The notes under the pieces: model-generated
What the model saw: only the letters and a program-made list of their open reading frames with translations
What the model was told of the DNA's origin: nothing
Database searches by the model: none
Assembly (NCBI GenBank): GCA_951812785.1
Contig: OX638335.1
Coordinates: forward strand, 1,379,653-1,443,652
Length of the DNA stretch: 64,000 bases
Source: an uncultured Gammaproteobacteria bacterium
GTDB taxonomy: Bacteria > Pseudomonadota > Gammaproteobacteria > UBA4575
Reading direction: 5' to 3'
Position numbers and translations under genes: made by a program
Shown: piece by piece, positions 1 to 9,514 of the stretch
Layout: the number at the start of each line of letters is the position of its first letter
Numbering within the stretch: the first letter of the stretch is position 1

Positions 1-376
1 CTGTGTTTTGCTCTGATAAAAATCTGAGTAAATCTTTTGCTAATAAAACCCCTACCACTTCGTCGCGACTGTCTCCAATCACAGGGAAACGTGAGTGCGC
101 AGATTCAATAATGGTTGGCAGCATTTCTTGCACAGAATTTTCTTCTTCAACTACTACCATTTGTGAACGTGGAATCATAATGTCGCGTACTTGCAATTCG
201 GATACCTGAAAAACACCTTCAATCATAGCCAGCGCACTGGTATCAAACAGGTTACGCTCATGCGCTTCACGCAAAATTGTCACTAGTTCTTCACGGTCTT
301 TTGGTTCGCTCAAGAATACTTGCCCGAGTCGATCTAACCAATTTTTTTCTGCTGCGGGGTCAGGCGTAGTGCCCAT
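1..376 (-). CDS. corC: CorC/YbeX-family CBS-domain protein (3' part outside window)
   Basis: Translating the minus strand from the ATG at 376 gives a protein starting MGTTPDPAAEKNWLDRL, with the family-typical stretches VRDIMIPRSQM and IIESAHSRFPVI leading into the first CBS domain. E. coli CorC has nearly the same motifs at the same spacing. The family is linked to magnesium and cobalt efflux, and the CBS pair is a nucleotide-sensing module. About 125 residues are visible; the second CBS domain and the C-terminal transporter-associated domain lie beyond base 1. It sits 43 bp downstream of ybeY in the usual miaB-ybeZ-ybeY-corC order, so it is probably co-transcribed with them. Confidence 0.93.
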   Translation of the reverse strand, partial: MGTTPDPAAEKNWLDRLGQVFLSEPKDREELVTILREAHERNLFDTSALAMIEGVFQVSELQVRDIMIPRSQMVVVEEENSVQEMLPTIIESAHSRFPVIGDSRDEVVGVLLAKDLLRFLSEQNT

Positions 377-419
377 AGATTTTTGCTGGTAATTTAAAGG
401 AATTATAAGGTGCGATCAT

Positions 420-860
420 TCAAACGTACGGATTTGACAATCCGAGTTTATGCATAATCTCGATTTCTAAACTTTCCATTTGTTCGGCTTCGGCTTCATC
501 AATATGATCATAACCTTGTAGGTGAAGAATACCATGGACAGTCATATGCGCCCAGTGGCTATCTAGCGATTTCCCTTGATCTGCCGCTTCTTTTGCGACA
601 ACTGGCGCGCATATAATAATGTCACCCAAGAACGGCACATCAACCCCTTCAGGTAGTTCTGCCGGGAAAGAAAGCACATTTGTAGAGCCAGTTCTTTTAC
701 GGTATTGGCCATTTAGTTGAGTCATTTCAGCTTCATCAACTATTCTCAGAGATACCTCTTGCTCAGAATTTACTTCAAGTGCACCCACCCATAGCTGAAA
801 TGTGTCTTCATCAGGAATATCAATAGTCGACGCAGCAAACTGCACTTCAACTTTAATCAT
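420..860 (-). CDS. ybeY: Endoribonuclease YbeY (rRNA maturation and quality control)
   Basis: This 146-residue protein carries the zinc-binding signature of YbeY: H109, H113 and H119 within VHGILHLQGYDH. YbeY is a single-strand endoribonuclease involved in 16S rRNA 3'-end processing and 70S quality control, and it acts in the cytoplasm. The length is normal for the family. Its ATG overlaps the stop of ybeZ by 4 bp (ATGA), which suggests translational coupling. No damage is visible. Confidence 0.97.
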   Translation of the reverse strand: MIKVEVQFAASTIDIPDEDTFQLWVGALEVNSEQEVSLRIVDEAEMTQLNGQYRKRTGSTNVLSFPAELPEGVDVPFLGDIIICAPVVAKEAADQGKSLDSHWAHMTVHGILHLQGYDHIDEAEAEQMESLEIEIMHKLGLSNPYV

Positions 861-1843
861 TTGGTGTCGAGGTTATCTTGCTCATCAAGATGGTCGTATG
901 CATCTATTATATGCTGCACTAATGGGTGTCTAACCACATCTCTAGAATTGAAATAATTAAATTTAATCCGTTTCACATCTTTCAATACATGCATTACATG
1001 CCTCAAACCTGATTGATTTCGGTTGGGCAAATCAATTTGGGTAACATCTCCAGTGACCACTGCTTTCGAACCAAATCCAATTCTGGTTAAAAACATCTTC
1101 ATTTGATCCTTGGTGGTGTTTTGTGCTTCGTCCAGAAGCACAAAGGAATCATTTAAAGTACGCCCACGCATATAGGCTAAAGGAGCGACCTCTATGACAG
1201 TGCGTTCAATAAGTTTATTGACTCTCTCAAAGCCCATCATTTCATATAACGCGTCGTACATAGGCCTTAAGTAAGGATCGATTTTTTGGGTCAAATCGCC
1301 TGGCAGAAAACCGAGACGTTCTCCAGCCTCTACCGCTGGACGAACCAGCATTAACCGCTGCACTTGTTCTGAATCTAACGCAGCCACGGCACATGCTACG
1401 GCTAAATATGTTTTACCAGTTCCCGCAGGGCCAATTCCAAACGTCAGATCATGATTAAGTACATCACTAATATAGGCTGCTTGATTTGGGCCACGTGGCT
1501 TAATGATGCCACGCCGAGTATGCACACCAATATCAGTTAGCTTTTCACTATCTTTGTCAGAAATATCATCAACGCTTGAATCTTGTAAATGCAAATGAAT
1601 CGTTTCCTTAGATAGATCTTCGGAGCTGGTTGTTGCGTATAAATTTTTTATTGCTACGGCAGCTGATTCAGCTGCCGACTTACTCCCCTCAACCGTAAAC
1701 GCATTACCCCTGTGGTGAATTTCTACAGATAGACGTTGTTCAACTTGATTAAGGTGCTCATCAAACGGCCCACACAAATTAGCGAGGCGAGAGTTATCAT
1801 TGGGCTGAAGGGTGAGATTAACTTTTGCAGGTTGTGCACTCAA
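857..1843 (-). CDS. ybeZ: PhoH-like ATPase YbeZ
   Basis: A 328-residue PhoH-family protein. An N-terminal KH-like region of about 100 residues precedes the NTPase core. Walker A is G138-PAGTGK-T145, and Walker B is seen in SFVLLDEAQN. Conserved PhoH blocks such as RPAVEAGERLGFLPGD and VVTGDVTQIDLP are present. YbeZ is a probable RNA-associated ATPase that partners YbeY in ribosome metabolism. It lies between miaB (15 bp gap) and ybeY (4 bp overlap). Confidence 0.96.
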   Translation of the reverse strand: MSAQPAKVNLTLQPNDNSRLANLCGPFDEHLNQVEQRLSVEIHHRGNAFTVEGSKSAAESAAVAIKNLYATTSSEDLSKETIHLHLQDSSVDDISDKDSEKLTDIGVHTRRGIIKPRGPNQAAYISDVLNHDLTFGIGPAGTGKTYLAVACAVAALDSEQVQRLMLVRPAVEAGERLGFLPGDLTQKIDPYLRPMYDALYEMMGFERVNKLIERTVIEVAPLAYMRGRTLNDSFVLLDEAQNTTKDQMKMFLTRIGFGSKAVVTGDVTQIDLPNRNQSGLRHVMHVLKDVKRIKFNYFNSRDVVRHPLVQHIIDAYDHLDEQDNLDTK

Positions 1844-1858
1844 TATTGAATGTTCCTT

Positions 1859-3187
1859 TTAGATTTGTATCAAACGGCCGCGCAACGAATTTGGCATTGC
1901 CTCAGTAATTTCCACATCGACCAACTGACCAATCAACTCTTTTGAACCTTCGACATTAACAACTCGATTGTTCTCCGTGCGGCCGGCAATTTCCAGGTCA
2001 CTTTTCTTAGACACTGAATTCAGCAAAATAGTTTGTCTAGTGCCTATCATTTCCATGGAGATACTATTAGCCGTCTCCAGAATACGTGCCTGTAATTTTT
2101 TCAGACGATCTTTTTTCTCTTGCATTGGTGTTAAATCCTCTAATGACGCTGCCGGTGTTCCCGGACGTGCACTGAAGATAAAACTAAACGAGTAATCGAA
2201 GCCAACGTCCTCAATCAACTTCATGGTTTGTTCAAACTCCTGGTCTGTCTCACCCGGGAAACCAATAATAAAGTCTGACGACATACTAATATCAGGCCGA
2301 TGTTGCCTTAATTTGCGTATTTTTGACTTATATTCTATGGTTGTGTAACCACGTTTCATTGCGGCCAAAATTCGATCCGAACCACTTTGAACTGGCAAAT
2401 GTAAATGATTCACCAACTTAGGTATTTCCGCATAAGCTTCAATTAACGAATCACTAAATTCCAAAGGATGTGAAGTGGTATAGCGGATACGCTCAATGCC
2501 TTCTATTGTCGCCACATAATGTAATAACAATGTGAAGTTACAGATCTGGCCATCGTCCATTTTGCCGTAGTAACCATTGACGTTCTGACCTAGCAAGGTG
2601 ATCTCTTTAATGCCCTTATCCGCTAGCTGCATAATCTCTACCAACACGTCATTAAGCGGCCGACTAATCTCCTCACCGCGAGTGTACGGCACTACGCAGT
2701 ATGAGCAGTATTTACTGCAACCTTCCATAATCGACACGAAAGCACAGGGCCCATCCACTTTAGGTGGAGGTAAATTATCGAACTTCTCTATGGCAGGAAA
2801 TGAGATATCAACCACCGATTTACCCTGATCACGCGCTTGGTCGATAAGATCCGGTAGACGGTGCAAGGTTTGCGGGCCAAACACTACGTCCACTTGGGGC
2901 GCACGTTTTTTAAGCGCTTCCCCTTCCTGGCTAGCAACACACCCACCTACACCTATCACTAGATTAGGATTTTTAAGTTTTAGCTTATTCCACTGGCCTA
3001 ATTGAGAAAACACCTTCTCTTGGGCTTTTTCGCGGATTGAGCAGGTATTAAGCAATAACACATCTGCCTCTTCCGGGTTTTGTGTCACCTCCATTTCTTT
3101 TGCTGCTGCCAAGACATCCGCCATTTTGTCTGAGTCATACTCATTCATCTGGCAGCCTTGCGTTTTGATGTATACTTTCTGTGACAT
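1859..3187 (-). CDS. miaB: tRNA-2-methylthio-N6-dimethylallyladenosine synthase MiaB
   Basis: A radical-SAM methylthiotransferase that adds the 2-methylthio group to i6A37 of tRNAs. The UPF0004 cysteines appear in order in [23 protein letters not shown] and [10 protein letters not shown]. The radical-SAM cluster is [15 protein letters not shown], and a TRAM domain closes the C-terminus. I chose the ATG at 3187 ([12 protein letters not shown]) because it matches the family N-terminus. A GTG at 3229 would add 14 residues unlike the family, and neither start has a strong Shine-Dalgarno. First gene of the miaB-ybeZ-ybeY-corC operon; its promoter should lie in the gap shared with the divergent ABC gene. 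Confidence 0.96.
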   Translation of the reverse strand: MSQKVYIKTQGCQMNEYDSDKMADVLAAAKEMEVTQNPEEADVLLLNTCSIREKAQEKVFSQLGQWNKLKLKNPNLVIGVGGCVASQEGEALKKRAPQVDVVFGPQTLHRLPDLIDQARDQGKSVVDISFPAIEKFDNLPPPKVDGPCAFVSIMEGCSKYCSYCVVPYTRGEEISRPLNDVLVEIMQLADKGIKEITLLGQNVNGYYGKMDDGQICNFTLLLHYVATIEGIERIRYTTSHPLEFSDSLIEAYAEIPKLVNHLHLPVQSGSDRILAAMKRGYTTIEYKSKIRKLRQHRPDISMSSDFIIGFPGETDQEFEQTMKLIEDVGFDYSFSFIFSARPGTPAASLEDLTPMQEKKDRLKKLQARILETANSISMEMIGTRQTILLNSVSKKSDLEIAGRTENNRVVNVEGSKELIGQLVDVEITEAMPNSLRGRLIQI

Positions 3188-3334
3188 AGTGCTATTGTAT
3201 CGCGGATTCAGGAACAAAGGCATATCCACCTAATGGGATAATCGTAGTCTTGTATAGTAACTCTTTCAGCACATTTATTATTTAAGTGTGCCCATTTAAC
3301 GAATCTCCAACTTCAGCCAAATAACCAATATAAA

Positions 3335-5029
3335 ATGGACTTATTTCTATATTTTTTTAGGGCGTATCCAAAACGCACTATTTTGGTGTTTGTTACCGTA
3401 ACAATTGCTAGCATAATTACAGCATTCACTTTACTACTACTTCCCGCACTACTTTTTACACTACTTGGTCGCAGTACAGCAAAAACCCAGTTTATTAATG
3501 ATTTTTTTATCCAGCTTGGACTACAGCCTAGTAGTGAAACTTTAATAATTTTCCTGATATCAGGCATTACAGCACAGAGTGCTTTGCTCGCATGCGCCAA
3601 CATCTACGCCGGATTCACAAAAGCAAAAGTCATTAAAGATCTACGCACTAAACTACTTTCGAAAATGTCACAAACAGAGTGGGCATTTTTCATTAAGCAA
3701 TCAAGCGGCAACTTTACTGCATCCCTAGTAAAAGAAATCAACATAGCTGGTGATGGCTATGAGACGATGGTAACTATTTTATCCAACGTCGTTCAAATTT
3801 CTGCCTATTTATTTGTAGCATTTTTCATTTCCTGGCAAATCGCAGTCATCGCTATTGCCACAAGCCTTATTCTTACTATTCTATTCGGAAAATTAATCAG
3901 TATAAGCAAGTCTCTTGGGGTCGAAGATACGATATTAATTCGAAAGATTACTTCTCAACTCACAGATTCCTACCGCAGTATCAAACCCTTAAAGGCTATG
4001 GCACGCGAATCACACTCACATGCGATATTGAACAATTATACAAAGCAAATTAAAAAAGTATCTAAAAAAGGAACTGTCGCATCAGAATTGTTAAATATGT
4101 TTCAAGAGATCATATTAATGAGCACAGTAATTCTTACTATATACCTATCATTCAAGCACCTGAGTATTCCGATTGAATTTTCTATAGTTCTAGTAATTCT
4201 TTATCTAAGAACTATGAAGCTTTTTGGAAAATCCCAAAAACAATATCAAACATATATAGGCAACATCAGCGGCTATCACATGGTCATGCAGACTATGGAT
4301 GCCGCAATAAAAAATTGCGAGCAAAGAATTGGTACCAAGCAGCATCTATTGCAAGGCAATATAGAATTTAAAGAAGTCACATTTCAGCATGAACAAAAAA
4401 ACATATTAAACAGAACTTCTGCTACCTTCTATTTCAAAAAGCTTAACTCAGTGATTGGGCAATCAGGAAAAGGCAAAACCACTACTGCAGATCTCATATG
4501 TGGGCTCTATCAGCTATCATCAGGAAAAATATTAATTGATGGCGTCTCATTAGACGATATAGATATTAAGCATTGGCGCAAACAAATTGGCTATGTAACT
4601 CAGGAAAACAATCTTCTAAATACTTCTATAAAAGAAAATGTCACTTTAGGTGACCCAAGTTTTAGTGATCAAGATATAGAAAGAGCACTAAATAAATCTC
4701 ACTGCAATACATTCATAGAAGATCTACCTCAGGGAATATTTACTATAGTAGGCGAAAATGGAGCACAATTGTCTGGCGGACAACGACAAAGAATTTTAAT
4801 TGCACGAGCATTGGTACACTCACCAACACTTCTTATTCTAGATGAAGCCACAAGCGCATTGGACAAGGAAACCGAAAAATATTTAAGCGAAATCTTCAAA
4901 GAACTCAGCAAAGATATTACTATAATTTCTATATCCCATCGCCCAGCTTTAGTTGAATTATCTGATCATATTGTCAAGCTTAACAGTAGTACATTTACAA
5001 ATCTGCCGAAATCAGAATTGCATGTGTAA
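3335..5029 (+). CDS. ABC exporter, fused membrane and ATPase domains (MsbA-like half-transporter)
   Basis: The 564 residues hold an N-terminal six-helix ABC exporter domain (about 1-320) and a C-terminal nucleotide-binding domain. The ATPase motifs are complete: Walker A GQSGKGKTT near residue 375, a Q-loop in IGYVTQENNLL, signature LSGGQ near 479, Walker B LLILDEAT and an H-loop in ISISHRP. Half-transporters of this type dimerise in the inner membrane and export lipids, lipid-linked glycans or peptides. Being first in an operon with a glycosyltransferase and an O-antigen ligase-like protein suggests a glycan-related cargo, but the substrate is not readable from the sequence. It starts 105 bp from miaB's GTG option on the opposite strand, so that gap must hold both promoters. 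Confidence 0.9.
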   Translation: MDLFLYFFRAYPKRTILVFVTVTIASIITAFTLLLLPALLFTLLGRSTAKTQFINDFFIQLGLQPSSETLIIFLISGITAQSALLACANIYAGFTKAKVIKDLRTKLLSKMSQTEWAFFIKQSSGNFTASLVKEINIAGDGYETMVTILSNVVQISAYLFVAFFISWQIAVIAIATSLILTILFGKLISISKSLGVEDTILIRKITSQLTDSYRSIKPLKAMARESHSHAILNNYTKQIKKVSKKGTVASELLNMFQEIILMSTVILTIYLSFKHLSIPIEFSIVLVILYLRTMKLFGKSQKQYQTYIGNISGYHMVMQTMDAAIKNCEQRIGTKQHLLQGNIEFKEVTFQHEQKNILNRTSATFYFKKLNSVIGQSGKGKTTTADLICGLYQLSSGKILIDGVSLDDIDIKHWRKQIGYVTQENNLLNTSIKENVTLGDPSFSDQDIERALNKSHCNTFIEDLPQGIFTIVGENGAQLSGGQRQRILIARALVHSPTLLILDEATSALDKETEKYLSEIFKELSKDITIISISHRPALVELSDHIVKLNSSTFTNLPKSELHV

Positions 5030-6221
5030 TCAAAAATTACAGCATATTGCATTTATACTTAACAGCTTAGCTGGCGGTGGGACAGAAAAAGTTATTCTTA
5101 CTCTTGCTGAAGAATTTATCTCAAGAGGCATTAAAGTTGACCTGCTTGTTTGCAAGCACGATGGGGCACTAATCAAAAATACACCCCAAGGCACAAATGT
5201 AATTGAACTTAAAAAGCACAATCGATTGACGCTTTTTAAATATATATTCAAATTACCTCCTGTAGATTGGCTATCATTAGTAGCAATTTTATTTAGCAGA
5301 AAAATACCAAAACCATTTTCAAGAATTCCTTCTTTACAGAAATATCTAGCCCTCTCAAAACCAGAGGCAATTCTATCTAGTCAGAATACAGTCAATATCG
5401 TATCACTCTGGACAAAATCACTATCCACAACAAATACAAATTTTATTATTCGTCAATCTAATTTTTTATCCAAGTCAATGCCAGCAGGCAAAAACTACAT
5501 TGAGAGGAAAATACTACTACCGCTAGCAAAGCGGTGGTACAAAAGAGCGGACAAAATAATTACTGTCTCACATGAAATTCAAGACGATTTAATTAAAAAT
5601 TTTTTAATAAATAAAAACAAAATCACCACCATATACAACCCACTTCATTTAATAAAAATAACAAAACTTGCATCCAAGAAGCCTGATGATCCTTGGTTTA
5701 CAGATAGCATACCAATCGTTTTAGCAGTAGGGAGATTAAACAAAGTAAAGAACTATCCTTTATTGTTTAAGGCAATAAAAAAGGTGAACGAACATCAGCA
5801 TGTTAGACTGATCGTTCTTGGCGATGGCTCTGAAAGAGAATCTTTAGAACATCTTGCAAATAAATTAAACATCAAAAGTTTTATGAAAATGCCTGGATAC
5901 ATGTCAAATCCATATCAATACATGAAACACTCTGACGTATTTGCTTTAAGCTCCAACCACGAAGGACTACCGAATGTTCTACAAGAAGCCATGGCGTGTG
6001 GTTGCAAGATTATAAGCACTGACTGTCCCAGCGGCCCAAAAGAAATTCTATCCAACGGAAGTTATGGGAAGTTGATTCCAGTAAACGATGTTGATGCAAT
6101 GGCATCTGCAATTACAGCATCAATTAATGAGAATATAGACAAGAATAAGCTTTACAGGCAAGCTTCGTATATATCACTAGACAAAATTGTAAATACATAT
6201 ATTAAATTTATTTCAAGATAA
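5022..6221 (+). CDS. GT4-family glycosyltransferase
   Basis: A 399-residue GT-B fold enzyme. The N-terminal acceptor domain opens with AFILNSLAGGGTEKV, and the C-terminal donor domain has VLAVGRLNKVKNYPLLFKAI and the retaining-GT4 segment SNHEGLPNVLQEAMACG. I start it at the ATG at 5022, which overlaps the ABC exporter stop by 8 bp; an upstream ATG at 4953 would add 23 unlikely residues inside the exporter gene. Expected to transfer a sugar from a nucleotide donor to a lipid-linked glycan on the cytoplasmic face. Donor and acceptor are unknown. Confidence 0.88.
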   Translation: MCNQKLQHIAFILNSLAGGGTEKVILTLAEEFISRGIKVDLLVCKHDGALIKNTPQGTNVIELKKHNRLTLFKYIFKLPPVDWLSLVAILFSRKIPKPFSRIPSLQKYLALSKPEAILSSQNTVNIVSLWTKSLSTTNTNFIIRQSNFLSKSMPAGKNYIERKILLPLAKRWYKRADKIITVSHEIQDDLIKNFLINKNKITTIYNPLHLIKITKLASKKPDDPWFTDSIPIVLAVGRLNKVKNYPLLFKAIKKVNEHQHVRLIVLGDGSERESLEHLANKLNIKSFMKMPGYMSNPYQYMKHSDVFALSSNHEGLPNVLQEAMACGCKIISTDCPSGPKEILSNGSYGKLIPVNDVDAMASAITASINENIDKNKLYRQASYISLDKIVNTYIKFISR

Positions 6222-6237
6222 CTGAGATTATTTTAAC

Positions 6238-7392
6238 GTGATTACCCACACTGTGTACATAAATAGATATGACCACCTACTATTAACTGCAATATTAGTC
6301 TTAACTATCTTATTGATAGGAACTGGGGCTTACGAAACCGAAGTTATGCCCAAGGATGAAAAAGTAGTTAGTATTCTAAGCCTACTTTTGCTATTTACAT
6401 GTTACCTCTATAAAAAAGATCTAGAATTTATCAAAATTAGAATAATATTAGGTTATTTTATTTTTAATATTTTCTTTATAACTAGACTATATTTCTCTAA
6501 TACTGACGTAGCAGAATTAAAGACATACTTGATTCACTTTATCTCTATAGGAGTATTCATAGCAACATACTTTTCTAGCAAGCAACTACTTTCCTCGAGA
6601 AAAACACTATTAAATATTGATAACACAAAACTCATCAGCATTATTTGCATACTATCATTGATAACCATTTTGCTTAGCCAAATCTCAGCTATATACACTC
6701 ACCCCGATGGAATATATTTTCGTGCAGGCGGATTCTTAAGCCCAAACAGAACTGCGACAATAGCACTTATTCTTATGTTTGTAGTTTTTAGATTATCAGA
6801 AAGGCATAGGTATTATACATTAACATCAGTCTTACTCGCGACGGCTATCATATTACCTGTACAGTCTCGAGCAGCAATTTTAGTTTTAATCCCTACAGCA
6901 GTATATATTCTTTTCAAATCTCAACGCCGAAAATCCATATTAATATTATTATATGTATTCCTCTTATTTTCGATCCTAGATATCTTAGTAGCATCAATTA
7001 GCTTAATAGACATAATTAAATCTATATTCTATAGATTTACAATTGACTATAGCTCAAGTCATCGTTTAACGTTGTTACAGCAAGGCTGGTCTTCGTTTTT
7101 AGAAGCCCCCATATGGGGAAATGATTATAGGCACTTATCCAGAACTTCAGGATTCTCGACCCACAATGAACTCATTGAAACTTTAGCCAACTTTGGATTA
7201 GTAGGACTTCTTTTTTTCGGCATAGCTTTCTATTTTCTCTATATTCCATTCACTTTAATATTTTTCTTTGTATGCATCGCACCTACATTTATGTTTTCCC
7301 ATAGTTTTTTTGATACATATGCTTTTCAAGCAATACTCGGCTTAGCTTTAGCTGTTGACAGGCACTGGTATGAAACATCACAGACCAAATAA
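6238..7392 (+). CDS. O-antigen ligase/polymerase-like polytopic membrane protein
   Basis: A 384-residue protein with about ten hydrophobic segments. A polar stretch with FRAGGFLSPNRTATIALI in the middle and RLTLLQQGWSSFLEAPIWGND before the last helices resemble the WaaL/Wzy_C superfamily. Such proteins join or polymerise glycans at the periplasmic face. It begins with GTG at 6238, 16 bp after the glycosyltransferase, and ends the plus-strand operon. Ligase and polymerase cannot be told apart by sequence reading. It converges on the CapD gene with only 42 bp between stops, where I see no clear terminator. Confidence 0.75.
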   Translation: MITHTVYINRYDHLLLTAILVLTILLIGTGAYETEVMPKDEKVVSILSLLLLFTCYLYKKDLEFIKIRIILGYFIFNIFFITRLYFSNTDVAELKTYLIHFISIGVFIATYFSSKQLLSSRKTLLNIDNTKLISIICILSLITILLSQISAIYTHPDGIYFRAGGFLSPNRTATIALILMFVVFRLSERHRYYTLTSVLLATAIILPVQSRAAILVLIPTAVYILFKSQRRKSILILLYVFLLFSILDILVASISLIDIIKSIFYRFTIDYSSSHRLTLLQQGWSSFLEAPIWGNDYRHLSRTSGFSTHNELIETLANFGLVGLLFFGIAFYFLYIPFTLIFFFVCIAPTFMFSHSFFDTYAFQAILGLALAVDRHWYETSQTK

Positions 7393-7434
7393 AGAACTAG
7401 TCCAATCCAACTCTTAGCGAGAAAATAGATTCCA

Positions 7435-9321
7435 CTAATTCTTAATATTAATTACATTCTTCTCTCCATCAATACTTCGCGCAGATCTTTCTAATAAATT
7501 TAAAAACTTAAATACTTCATCATTAGAGCAACAATCATTTACACCTATCCCATCTATAATAAATTTATCAATTGCACTAACACATGAATCCGCTTGCATT
7601 TTTGAATGCTTGGCAAGAAATATTTTCTTATGCTTGGTAAGATTTTGTTTTTCCGATGAATAAAATAGTTCCTCATATAATTTTTCACCCGGCCTTAACC
7701 CACAATATTCAATAGATATATCACTACCTATTTTTTTTCCTGACAATAAGATCATTTGTTCCGCAAGATATTGTATCTTCACTGGCTTACCCATATCTAA
7801 AACAAATATTTCGCCGCCTTCACCCATGCTTGCAGCCTGCAAGATAAGCTGAGCGGCTTCTGTAATCGTCATGAAAAATCTTGTTATTTCTGGGTGTGTT
7901 ACAGTTACTGGGCCACCGCTCTTGATTTGCTTTCTAAACAAAGGAACAACACTACCCGCAGAGTCTAGAACATTACCAAATCTTACTGTAATGCATTGTG
8001 TTGAATGCCTATGGTTTTGCGCTTCAGCATACACCTCTGCGATACGCTTACTAACACCTAAAATATTCGAAGGATTTACAACCTTATCAGTAGAAATTAA
8101 AATAAATTTTTCCACTTTATTTTCACAGCAAATATCTAATATAGTTTTAGCCCCTAAAACATTATTCTTTATCGCTTGCTCGGGTTGTGCTTCTAGCATA
8201 GGCACATGCTTATATGCTGCCGCATGAAAAACTTGTTGTGGCTGATATTTTTTGAACAGCTCTTGCATATGCGAACTATCACAAATATCACCCAATAGAC
8301 ATACAATCTTAATATTAGCTTTCTTACTTGTTAGCTCTTGTTCGATCTTATATAGGTTATATTCACTTATATCTACCACTATTAGTGTTGCAGGAGAAAG
8401 TTCTAGAATTTGCCTGCACAATACTGATCCAATAGAACCGCCGCCACCAGTAACTAAAACATTTCTACCAGTAACTAAGCCTTGTATATCCTTCCAGTCT
8501 AATTCAACCTGTTTTCTACCCAACAAATCCTCAATTGAGACCTCACGCAAGCCAGATACAACACCCTGGTTTGATGACACTTCTCTAATATCAGGTAATG
8601 TCCATATTGGTAAACTTACAGACTCACATGTCTCAACAATTGCCTTCAATTGAGCTTGACTAGCAGAAGGAATTGCAATGACTATCCAATCAACATCAAA
8701 TTGCTCCACAGCTTTATCTATTTGATCGACCGCACCATATATTTTTACACCATGGATCTCTGATCCGATCAAATTTTTATTATCATCTAGAATAGCAACT
8801 GGCATATCGTTACCTCTACGAGGCATATCTCTTACCAACATATCACCAGCACGACCTGCGCCTATAACTAACACTCGCTTTTTATCCTGAGTTGAAAATA
8901 TTGAAGTATCACTATCTTTCCATAAGCGATAGCCAAGTCTTGGCCCTCCCAATAAAAAAACAGCAAGCACTGGATATAAAAACAGAACAGAACGCGGAAC
9001 ACCTTCTAATCGAAAAAAAACGAATAAAATCAAGAAAGCAGCTACCCCACCAACTGTAACTGCTCTAAATATATTCCATAAATCCGACAAACTAGCAAAA
9101 CGCCACAAAGCTCTATACAAGCGAAACCAATAAAAAAAGACACTCTGAACCAATATAAGCACAGGTATTATAGCAATGCTAAGCTTCCAATTCTGAAAAG
9201 GAAAATCAAAATTATAGCGGGCCCACCAAGCTAGTTGCCACGCTAATATCACCATGAAAAAATCATGCGCAACTATCAATATTTTTTTATTTACACGATT
9301 GCGTAAAATAGACTTTTCCAT
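7435..9321 (-). CDS. CapD/WbpM-type nucleoside-diphosphate-sugar 4,6-dehydratase, membrane-anchored
   Basis: 628 residues. Four N-terminal membrane helices precede a first Rossmann domain (VLVIGAGRAGDML) and a C-terminal extended-SDR domain (VLVTGGGGSIGS). Family members (WbpM, PglF, FlaA1) dehydrate UDP-GlcNAc to a 4-keto-6-deoxy sugar for QuiNAc, bacillosamine or FucNAc-type residues. Catalytic Thr-Asp-Lys is present (ISTDKVVNPSN, K413). The position 8 residues on, Met in PglF and WbpM, is Leu421 here. Last gene of the large minus-strand locus and separated from the next by 193 bp, so it may have its own promoter. Confidence 0.92.
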   Translation of the reverse strand: MEKSILRNRVNKKILIVAHDFFMVILAWQLAWWARYNFDFPFQNWKLSIAIIPVLILVQSVFFYWFRLYRALWRFASLSDLWNIFRAVTVGGVAAFLILFVFFRLEGVPRSVLFLYPVLAVFLLGGPRLGYRLWKDSDTSIFSTQDKKRVLVIGAGRAGDMLVRDMPRRGNDMPVAILDDNKNLIGSEIHGVKIYGAVDQIDKAVEQFDVDWIVIAIPSASQAQLKAIVETCESVSLPIWTLPDIREVSSNQGVVSGLREVSIEDLLGRKQVELDWKDIQGLVTGRNVLVTGGGGSIGSVLCRQILELSPATLIVVDISEYNLYKIEQELTSKKANIKIVCLLGDICDSSHMQELFKKYQPQQVFHAAAYKHVPMLEAQPEQAIKNNVLGAKTILDICCENKVEKFILISTDKVVNPSNILGVSKRIAEVYAEAQNHRHSTQCITVRFGNVLDSAGSVVPLFRKQIKSGGPVTVTHPEITRFFMTITEAAQLILQAASMGEGGEIFVLDMGKPVKIQYLAEQMILLSGKKIGSDISIEYCGLRPGEKLYEELFYSSEKQNLTKHKKIFLAKHSKMQADSCVSAIDKFIIDGIGVNDCCSNDEVFKFLNLLERSARSIDGEKNVINIKN

Positions 9322-9514
9322 TATTTTGCTACTTTACTATTTGTCTTTCATATAAAGTACCACATACTAAATAAGAACACATAAACAAATATTGTGATAA
9401 ATAATTTTTTTCTTAGCGTTCAACAAACCAGAAAATCATATACTAAAAGCTAAATACTTATTTCCTTGTGTCACTGCTATATAAAACTAATATGCCCTAA
9501 ATGCCACTACAACA
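9322..9514. other. Intergenic gap with no recognised feature
   Basis: Very AT-rich sequence between the propeller-cytochrome gene and the CapD-like gene, both on the minus strand. I see no open frame, RNA gene or strong hairpin. A promoter for the CapD gene is plausible here but I could not pick a convincing -35/-10 pair. Confidence 0.5.

Noticed and set aside
3188..3334. Strong promoters for miaB and the ABC operon
   Set aside because: The divergent gap is AT-rich but I could not find a -35/-10 pair good enough to report.
4953..5021. Upstream start for the GT4 gene
   Set aside because: Would overlap the ABC exporter by 77 bp and add residues unlike the family; ATG 5022 fits better.
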